The notes below the pieces were generated by a model, which saw only the letters and a list, made by a program, of their open reading frames with translations, made no database searches and was not told the origin of the DNA. The translations under genes were made by a program, and so were the position numbers. Positions 1 to 4,583 of a DNA stretch of 5,743 nucleotides are shown here, piece after piece (positions within the stretch are counted from its first letter, which is position 1; each line of letters starts with the position of its first letter). This DNA is from an uncultured Mycoplasmataceae bacterium (GTDB lineage: Bacteria; Bacillota_I; Bacilli_A; Mycoplasmatales; Mycoplasmoidaceae): the NCBI GenBank assembly GCA_949283985.1, contig CASDUM010000043.1, positions 1 through 5,743 on the forward strand. Direction: 5' to 3'.

Positions 1-422
1 ATGGATATTTAGCTAGAAAAAATAATTGGATATCGTCTTTTGGTAAGATATGAGATCCAATTGCTGATAAACTATTAGTAAACTCAATTTTAATTTCTTT
101 TTCAATTATTGGTTATGTTCCATTTTACATAACAATAATTATGATATCTAGAGATATTATAGTTGATGCTTATAGAATGATAGCTACTAGAAACAATATT
201 GATGTTTCGGCTACATCATTAGGAAAATTTAAAACAATTTTTCAAATGATAGGAATAATTTTAATCTTTTTCGTTTTTGGAAATGATTATTCAATTTCAA
301 ATATTCCTTCGATAAGCAACCAATGACAATATTATATATTGCAAAATGGAGTACTTTTTATTGCTTTATTTTTCTCAATTATTTCAGGCATCCAATACAT
401 AGTTAAATTTTCAAAAAAATAA
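1..422 (+). CDS. pgsA: Phosphatidylglycerophosphate synthase, C-terminal part (5' end outside window)
   Basis: Integral-membrane enzyme that transfers the phosphatidyl group from CDP-diacylglycerol to glycerol 3-phosphate, the committed step to phosphatidylglycerol. The first complete codon is at 3-5 and the stop is TAA at 420-422, leaving 139 visible residues. The frame opens inside the family signature DG-xx-AR-x8-G-xxx-D-xxx-D: GYLAR (visible residues 1-5), G14, D18 and D22, all correctly spaced; the first Asp lies on the split codon at the window edge. These acidic residues bind the catalytic metal in this family. At least three hydrophobic segments follow (about residues 28-49, 75-95 and 117-134), as expected for the membrane helices. 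TGA at 51-53 (in KIWDPIADK) and at 324-326 encode Trp; in the standard code the gene would look broken. The motif fits the superfamily. The pgsA assignment over other CDP-alcohol transferases rests on the match of the DPIADKLLV stretch to PgsA and on this being the usual mycoplasma member. Confidence 0.9.
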
Positions 423-439
423 TTTTTTAGATAAATATT

Positions 440-467
440 TTTACATTTTAAAGAAAAATAGTATAAT
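440..467 (+). promoter_or_regulatory. Predicted sigma-70-type promoter of rpmE
   Basis: A -35-like TTTACA at 440-445 is followed by a 16-nt spacer and a perfect -10 TATAAT at 462-467. Transcription would start near 474, giving a leader of roughly 18 nt before the rpmE ATG that just contains the ribosome binding site AAAGGAG at 477-483 (8-nt spacing). It lies in the only gap between pgsA and rpmE, so rpmE probably has its own transcript. Confidence 0.7.
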
Positions 468-491
468 TATTAACATAAAGGAGAATATATT

Positions 492-791
492 ATGAAAAAA
501 GCATCACATCCACAAATGAATAATGTAGTTTTTGTTTGTTCTTCATGTGGTAACAAAATTGAGCTTCTTTCAACAATAAAAGATTCTACTTTTACAATTG
601 ATATTTGTGAAAAATGTCATCCTTTTTATATTGGAAAATCAACTTCACAACAACTTAAAGGTAGATCAGAAAAATTAGCAAATAAATTTAATGCTGGTAT
701 TAAAAATATTGAAGAAACAAAAGAAGTTAAAAAAGTTGAACCTAAAAAAGAATCTAATAAAAAAGTTATTTCATCTTTAAATGATTTATAA
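492..791 (+). CDS. rpmE: 50S ribosomal protein L31 (zinc-binding type, long C-terminal tail)
   Basis: Small protein of the large ribosomal subunit. In known structures L31 sits at the central protuberance and bridges to the 30S head. The 99-residue product carries the start KKASHPQ and two cysteine pairs, C16-xx-C19 and C39-xx-C42, followed by HPFYIGK. This is the zinc-binding (C+) form of L31. The core ends near residue 68; family members are usually about 66-90 residues. Residues from about 70 to 99 form a low-complexity Lys/Glu-rich tail. The start is ATG with the strong ribosome binding site AAAGGAG at 477-483, and the stop is TAA. Own promoter upstream and terminator downstream imply a monocistronic unit. 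Its position before prfA matches Firmicutes gene order, with tdk missing between them. Confidence 0.95.
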   Translation: MKKASHPQMNNVVFVCSSCGNKIELLSTIKDSTFTIDICEKCHPFYIGKSTSQQLKGRSEKLANKFNAGIKNIEETKEVKKVEPKKESNKKVISSLNDL

Positions 792-796
792 TAAAG

Positions 797-826
797 AAAT
801 TTACACCCAAAAGGTGTAAATTTTAT
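797..826 (+). terminator. Intrinsic terminator after rpmE
   Basis: A perfect 11-bp inverted repeat (797-807 with 813-823) closes a 5-nt loop (808-812) and is followed by TTAT; the last T's of the stem and T824 form a short T run. G796 could add a G-U pair with position 824. The hairpin starts 5 nt after the rpmE stop, and its top is capped by the ACACC/GGTGT pairs, unusual GC content for this AT-rich window. The short T tract makes it a moderate terminator. Confidence 0.75.
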
Positions 827-829
827 ATT
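800..829 (+). promoter_or_regulatory. Possible prfA-operon promoter embedded in the rpmE terminator
   Basis: TTTACA at 800-805 (in the 5' arm of the terminator stem) and TATATT at 824-829 are separated by 18 nt, giving a plausible promoter with a start near 836, just upstream of the prfA ribosome binding site. The same -35 hexamer is used in the rpmE promoter. It is the best candidate in the 63-nt rpmE-prfA gap, but such hexamers arise easily in AT-rich DNA, and read-through from rpmE is an alternative. Confidence 0.4.
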
Positions 830-842
830 AAAATAAATCTTG

Positions 843-849
843 AAAGGAA
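843..849 (+). promoter_or_regulatory. Ribosome binding site that sets the prfA start
   Basis: AAAGGAA lies 5-6 nt upstream of ATG 855. An in-frame TTG at 840 would begin upstream of this site and overlap it, so ATG 855 is the supported start. Confidence 0.8.
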
Positions 850-854
850 TTCTT

Positions 855-1937
855 ATGAGTTTTGACGAAAAATTATATAGTTCTTTGTTAGAAATGGAAA
901 AAAAATATCACGAGTTAGAATTAGAAATTGAAAAAAATGCAGATGATTTTAGAAAAGTATCTGAAATTAGTAAAACATTAAAAGAAAAACAAAAAGTTAT
1001 TGAAAGATTTCAAGAATACAAAACTAAAGTAAATATTATTAAAAACTTCAATAACTTAATTGAAGAAAATAAATCAGACAAAGAAATGGTTGAATTAATT
1101 AAAATTGAATTTGAAGAAGCAAATTCATCGATAGAACAACTTGAATTAGATTTAAAAATTCTTCTTTTGCCAAAAGATAAAAATGATGACAAAAACGTTA
1201 TTATTGAAATAAGACCTGGAACAGGTGGAGATGAAGCTTCTATTTTTGTTAATGATTTATTTGAAGCGTATCAAAGATATTTTAATGATAAAAAATGAAA
1301 GGTTGAAATTTTAGAGTCTAGTGTAGACACTCATGGATTATCTTTTATATCTTTTTCAGTTAAAGGTGAAAATGTTTACTCTAAATTAAAATTTGAATCT
1401 GGCGTTCATCGTGTTCAAAGAGTTCCTTTAACAGAATCAAAAGGAAGAGTTCATACCTCAACAATAACTGTCGCTGTTTTACCTGAAGTTGATGATGTAG
1501 AAGTTAATATTAATAAAGCGGATATTAGAGAAGATAAATATCGTGCCTCTGGTGCTGGCGGGCAACATGTAAATAGAACTGAATCAGCAGTAAGATTAAC
1601 TCATATTCCAACTGGAATAGTTGTTGCTTGCCAAGAAGGCAAATCTCAACATGCAAATAGAGATAAAGCGTATAGAATGCTAGCAGCTAAAATTTATCAA
1701 AAAATGTGTGAAGAACAACACAATGAATTAGCCAGTATAAGAAAAAGTCAAGTAGGCACAGGGGAAAGATCTGAAAAAATTAGAACATATAATTATCCTC
1801 AAAATAGAGTAACTGATCATAGAATCAATTTAACATTGAATAAATTAGATAATATAATGCAGGGTGATTTTGACGAAATTATTGATTCACTAATTTCTGA
1901 TGATCAAGTAAAAAAACTTTTAGAACTGAAAATATAA
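855..1937 (+). CDS. prfA: Peptide chain release factor 1 (RF1)
   Basis: Class-I release factor that reads UAA and UAG in the ribosomal A site and triggers peptide release. The 360-residue length equals that of typical RF1. Residues 1 to about 110 are a charged, helix-rich N-terminal domain. The stop-recognition tripeptide of RF1 (P-x-T) is seen as P191-L192-T193 in RVPLTESKGRVHTS; RF2 would have SPF here. The catalytic GGQ is at 235-237 in SGAGGQHVNRTESAVR, with Gln237 the expected methylation target of PrmC, encoded next. TGA at 1296-1298 (residue 148, in DKKWKVEIL) encodes Trp, so a standard-code annotation would split this gene. Where UGA means Trp, RF2 is expected to be absent and RF1 would be the only class-I factor; RF2 absence cannot be tested in this window. 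First gene of a five-gene operon; stop TAA. Confidence 0.97.
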
Positions 1938-1938
1938 T

Positions 1939-2760
1939 ATGACATTTAATGAGTTGATTAATAAACTAATAACTAAATATGGAAAAGAGAATGAAAGTAT
2001 ATTTTATGAGATGCTTTCTTTCTTATCAAGAAGTTATAAAACAAAAAGTGATATTATTTTATCTCTAAGAAAAGAGATTGATTTCCAAGAAAAGGATATT
2101 GATAAAATTTGTAATTTATATTTTAAAAAAAAAATTCCAATTGAATACATAACAAATAAAACTTTTTTTATGAACATGGAATTATTCGTTAATAAAAATG
2201 TTTTAATACCCAGAAAAGAAACTGAATATTTAGTTTCTCATATTATTGATGAATATAAAAATAGAAAAAATATTGAGGTATTAGATTTATGTTCTGGTTC
2301 TGGAGCTATAGGATTATCAATTAAAAAGTATTTACCAGAATCTAATGTAGTATTAGTTGATAAATATAACAAGCCGATAAAAATTTCTAAATTAAATGCC
2401 AAGATGCAAAATTTAGATTTAAAGTTTGTAAAAAGTGATTTAAATAAATATTTTTATGATAATAATAAATATGATTTAATAATTTCTAATCCACCATATG
2501 TTGATAAAAAATTTAAATTAGATGAGTATGTTAAAAAAGAACCAAAAAAGGCACTACTTGCAAAGGGGAATGGATTAAATTTTATTAAAATAATAATCGA
2601 TAATTACTATTATTTATTAAAAGAAAATGGTTGTTTATATATTGAATTTGGTTTTGATCAAAAGGAAAAAATTAGGCAATATGTTTCTAATAAATATAAA
2701 TATAAATTTATAAGTGATCAATTTAACATTGAAAGGTTTATTAAAATAATTAAGGAGTAG
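1939..2760 (+). CDS. prmC: RF1 glutamine N5-methyltransferase PrmC (HemK family)
   Basis: S-adenosylmethionine-dependent enzyme that methylates the glutamine of the GGQ motif in class-I release factors, raising their release activity. The 273-residue product has an N-terminal helical substrate-binding region (about 1-75), the linker motif PIEYITNKTFF, and the stretch LIPRKETEYLV (family: PRPETE). A Rossmann methyltransferase domain follows, with SAM motif I at D116-L-C-S-G-S-G122 and the active-site NPPY at 184-187, which in this family contacts the substrate glutamine. The ATG lies 1 nt after the prfA stop with no clear Shine-Dalgarno sequence, so translation probably depends on coupling to prfA. 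The stop is TAG, the only one in the window. Placement directly after its substrate gene supports PrmC over other NPPY methyltransferases. Confidence 0.95.
   Translation: MTFNELINKLITKYGKENESIFYEMLSFLSRSYKTKSDIILSLRKEIDFQEKDIDKICNLYFKKKIPIEYITNKTFFMNMELFVNKNVLIPRKETEYLVSHIIDEYKNRKNIEVLDLCSGSGAIGLSIKKYLPESNVVLVDKYNKPIKISKLNAKMQNLDLKFVKSDLNKYFYDNNKYDLIISNPPYVDKKFKLDEYVKKEPKKALLAKGNGLNFIKIIIDNYYYLLKENGCLYIEFGFDQKEKIRQYVSNKYKYKFISDQFNIERFIKIIKE
2752..2757 (+). promoter_or_regulatory. Ribosome binding site of tsaC inside the end of prmC
   Basis: AAGGAG occupies the last two sense codons of prmC, 4 nt from the tsaC ATG at 2762. The spacing is short, which fits re-initiation by ribosomes finishing prmC. 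Confidence 0.65.
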
Positions 2761-2761
2761 T

Positions 2762-3298
2762 ATGGTTACGTATAGTTCTCATGATGTTGACGAAATTATA
2801 TTTGAACTTATAAATGGTAAAACTATAATAATCCCAACAGATACTCAGTATGGATTGATTTCTTTAGATAAAAATAATTTGTATAAAATAAAAAAAAGAA
2901 ATAAGAATAAAAAAATTATTAAATTCATAAAAAGCGAAAAATTAGTAGAAACAAATAATGAAGATTTTTATAAACTTTCAAAAAAATTTTGGCCTGGCAA
3001 ATTAACATTAATAGTTGATGGAGAATCTTATAGAAAACCAAATAACAAGTTAATTCTTGAATTACTTGATAGATTTGAAGTTCTTTCATGCACAAGTGCA
3101 AATATTTCTGGGATGACACCAATAACAACTATTGAAGATGCAAAAAAACAATTTAGAAAAAATTTAAATAGTTTAGTTTTTATAAAATCAGATATAAAAG
3201 GAGATAATATAGCATCAACAATTTATGATATTGATAATAAAAAAATAATAAGAGAAGGTATAATTTCATTAGGAGAAATAAATGAGCAAATACAATAA
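2762..3298 (+). CDS. tsaC: L-threonylcarbamoyladenylate synthase (TsaC/YrdC/Sua5 family)
   Basis: Makes threonylcarbamoyl-AMP from threonine, bicarbonate and ATP, the first step of t6A37 formation in ANN-decoding tRNAs. The 178 residues form a single YrdC domain close in size to TsaC (about 190) and lack the C-terminal Sua5 extension. Visible motifs: GKTIIIPTDTQYGL (19-32), the basic K-x-R strand around IKKRNKNKK (43-51), FWPGKLTLIV (76-85), the nucleotide-binding SCTSANISG (109-117) and STIYDI. The usual VRxPDHP segment is degenerate, with R91 and P93 in SYRKPNN. The ATG is 1 nt after the prmC stop, and the 3' end overlaps rpiB by 17 nt in another frame. Trp77 uses TGG, so TGG and TGA are both used for Trp. 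The partner genes tsaB and tsaD are not in this window. Confidence 0.9.
   Translation: MVTYSSHDVDEIIFELINGKTIIIPTDTQYGLISLDKNNLYKIKKRNKNKKIIKFIKSEKLVETNNEDFYKLSKKFWPGKLTLIVDGESYRKPNNKLILELLDRFEVLSCTSANISGMTPITTIEDAKKQFRKNLNSLVFIKSDIKGDNIASTIYDIDNKKIIREGIISLGEINEQIQ
3271..3276 (+). promoter_or_regulatory. Ribosome binding site of rpiB inside the end of tsaC
   Basis: AGGAGA sits 5 nt upstream of ATG 3282 and within tsaC coding sequence. It supports the overlapping start of rpiB rather than a later one, because the following codons encode the conserved N-terminal strand. Confidence 0.75.
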
Positions 3299-3716
3299 AA
3301 TTTTTATCGCTAGTGATCATGGTGGGTTTGAAACAAAAGGAGCATTAATAAAATATTTTTCTAATAAATATAACGTAATTGATCTTGGTACAAATTCAAA
3401 CGAATCTGTTGATTATCCTGTATTTGCAAAAAAGCTTTGTAAAGAAGTTTTAAATAACGATAATAGTTTTGGGATTTTAGTTTGCGGGACAGGAATTGGT
3501 ATGTCAATTGCAGCAAATAAAATTAAAAACATTAGATGTGCTAATGTTACATCATTAGAATTTGCTAAACTTTCTAAAGAACACAATAATGCTAATGTAT
3601 TATCATTAAGCGGAAGATTTGTTTCAGATGAAGAAAATATTAAAATTGTTGAATCGTTTATAGAATCAGAATTTGAGAAGAGACACCAAAATAGACTAGA
3701 TATATTAGAGGAGTAA
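3282..3716 (+). CDS. rpiB: Ribose-5-phosphate isomerase B (RpiB/LacAB family)
   Basis: Interconverts ribose 5-phosphate and ribulose 5-phosphate in the non-oxidative pentose phosphate pathway, feeding nucleotide synthesis. The 144-residue length is typical. Motifs in order: IASDHGGFE with D12-H13, DYPVFA (44-49), LVCGTGIGMSIAANK with the catalytic base C68 and T70, R85, EHNNANVLSLSGR with H101 (ring-opening) and R112, and the C-terminal RHQNRLDIL (134-142), which matches the phosphate-binding tail of RpiB. All catalytic residues known for the family appear present. LacA/LacB galactose-6-phosphate isomerases are related, but the pairing with prfA-prmC-tsaC is the Firmicutes ywlF/rpiB setting, and no second lac-type subunit gene is seen. 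The start overlaps tsaC by 17 nt, and the stop TAA is 1 nt before the next gene. Confidence 0.95.
   Translation: MSKYNKIFIASDHGGFETKGALIKYFSNKYNVIDLGTNSNESVDYPVFAKKLCKEVLNNDNSFGILVCGTGIGMSIAANKIKNIRCANVTSLEFAKLSKEHNNANVLSLSGRFVSDEENIKIVESFIESEFEKRHQNRLDILEE
3708..3713 (+). promoter_or_regulatory. Ribosome binding site of the regulator gene inside the end of rpiB
   Basis: GAGGAG covers the last two sense codons of rpiB, 4 nt before the ATG at 3718. This is the same arrangement as at the prmC-tsaC junction and ties this gene to the operon. Confidence 0.65.
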
Positions 3717-3717
3717 T

Positions 3718-4440
3718 ATGATTTCATGTCCAATTTCACAATCAAGTATTTTAGTTGTTACAGTCAAAAATAACAAAATGACAAAATATTTAATGAATGC
3801 TTTAGACAATTTAGCTGAATATTGTGACTATACACTTGATATTGAAGACATAGATAAACTTAATTTAGAAGATAGCCAGCATCAAGTTGTAATATTTGAT
3901 CACATACCTATAAGAAGTATGAGTTATGATATTTTAAAAGTTTCTAATATAGGAAATTTAAAGCCTTTTTATGCTTATGTAAATAAAGATATGACACAAG
4001 ACGATATTGATTTGGTTTTAAGAAATGGATTTGATTATTTAATTGATGGAAGTTTTCTTAACTCAAGCAATTTTTGTTTAAGAATAGTAAATATTCTAAG
4101 AAAACATTTTGAAATAAATTTAAAAAACGATTTAATTTCTTTTGATAATTTTACTATCAATACGATTGATAGAAAAATATGAAAATGTAATGATTTGATA
4201 AGATTAACAAATTTAGAATTTAATTTATTAGTGTTATTGATTAAAAATGCAAATAAAATAGTTAGTCAAGAAACAATTTTTAAATATGTTTGAGATACTG
4301 ACGATGAAGATAGAACAAGAGTTGTTACTCAATATATTCATCGTTTAAAAAACAAAATAGGAAAAGAATACATTAAAAGCGTTTCATCAAAAGGATATAT
4401 ATTTTCTCCGCTTGGCAATAAAAAATGTTGTCATGACTAA
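3718..4440 (+). CDS. Orphan OmpR/PhoB-type response-regulator-like protein with degenerate receiver
   Basis: 240-residue putative DNA-binding regulator. The C-terminal domain (about 139-230) is a good match to the OmpR/PhoB winged helix: LTNLEFNLLVLLI (163-175), IVSQETIFKYVWD (181-193), a recognition-helix region RVVTQYIHRLKNKIG (201-215) and the wing hairpin YIKSVSSKGYIFS (218-230). Trp192 at the conserved HVW-like position and Trp155 are TGA codons, so in the standard code the protein is cut off before this domain. The N-terminal half (about 9-130) has receiver-like layout: ILVVTV, QVVIFDH with D61 where the phospho-acceptor would lie, KPFYAYV, and NGFDYLIDGSF resembling the GADDYITKPF end. 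The acidic pair after strand 1 is replaced by T15-V16, the strand-4 Ser/Thr by V88, and the conserved Lys is not seen, so classical phosphorylation is unlikely. No histidine kinase gene is nearby. Target genes and signal are unknown. Last gene of the operon, 1 nt after rpiB, with a terminator 38 nt downstream. Confidence 0.85.
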
Positions 4441-4477
4441 TATCAACTAATTTAAATCAATTAAATTTAATGTATAG

Positions 4478-4513
4478 AAAAAGAACAAGTTAATTTTTAT
4501 CTTGTTCTTTTTT
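4478..4513 (+). terminator. Intrinsic terminator ending the prfA operon
   Basis: A perfect 12-bp inverted repeat (4478-4489 with 4501-4512) with an 11-nt loop (4490-4500). The 3' arm ends in a run of six T's (4508-4513). The core pairs are GAACAAG/CTTGTTC. It sits 38 nt after the regulator stop and before truB/ribF, in the expected place. Confidence 0.75.
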
Positions 4514-4544
4514 AATTTTATAAACAAATAAATAATAAATAATA

Positions 4545-4550
4545 TATTAT
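4545..4550 (+). promoter_or_regulatory. Possible -10 element of truB/ribF
   Basis: A terminator precedes it, so truB/ribF should have its own promoter between 4514 and 4575. TATTAT at 4545-4550 is a candidate -10 that would give a leader of about 25-30 nt. No convincing -35 is visible upstream, and the tract is almost pure A/T, so the exact position is uncertain. Confidence 0.25.
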
Positions 4551-4583
4551 ATATTTAATTTAAATATTATTTAAGGTAAAAAA

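Noticed and set aside
413..428. A-run followed by T-run at the pgsA stop, possible terminator
   Set aside because: Any hairpin would consist only of A-U pairs with a tiny loop; too weak to call. pgsA may terminate here or read into rpmE.
840..857. Alternative TTG start for prfA at 840
   Set aside because: It would place the ribosome binding site AAAGGAA (843-849) inside the gene and add five residues not expected in RF1; ATG 855 has correct spacing and gives the usual 360 residues.
3413..3745. Open frame of 110 codons on the minus strand
   Set aside because: Lies opposite rpiB, whose motifs are fully conserved; the antisense protein has no recognisable domain and no ribosome binding site, so it is a shadow.
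4180..4293. Regulator gene as a pseudogene with two premature stops
   Set aside because: The interrupting codons are TGA, which other intact genes here use for Trp, and the frame continues through a full winged-helix domain to TAA at 4438-4440.
4448..4565. Ten-base direct repeat TAATTTAAAT (4448-4457 and 4556-4565) and a small inverted repeat at 4449-4467 around the operon terminator, considered as regulator operators
   Set aside because: Similar A/T words occur by chance in this window, including inside truB coding sequence near 4650-4670; no G/C positions support a specific operator.
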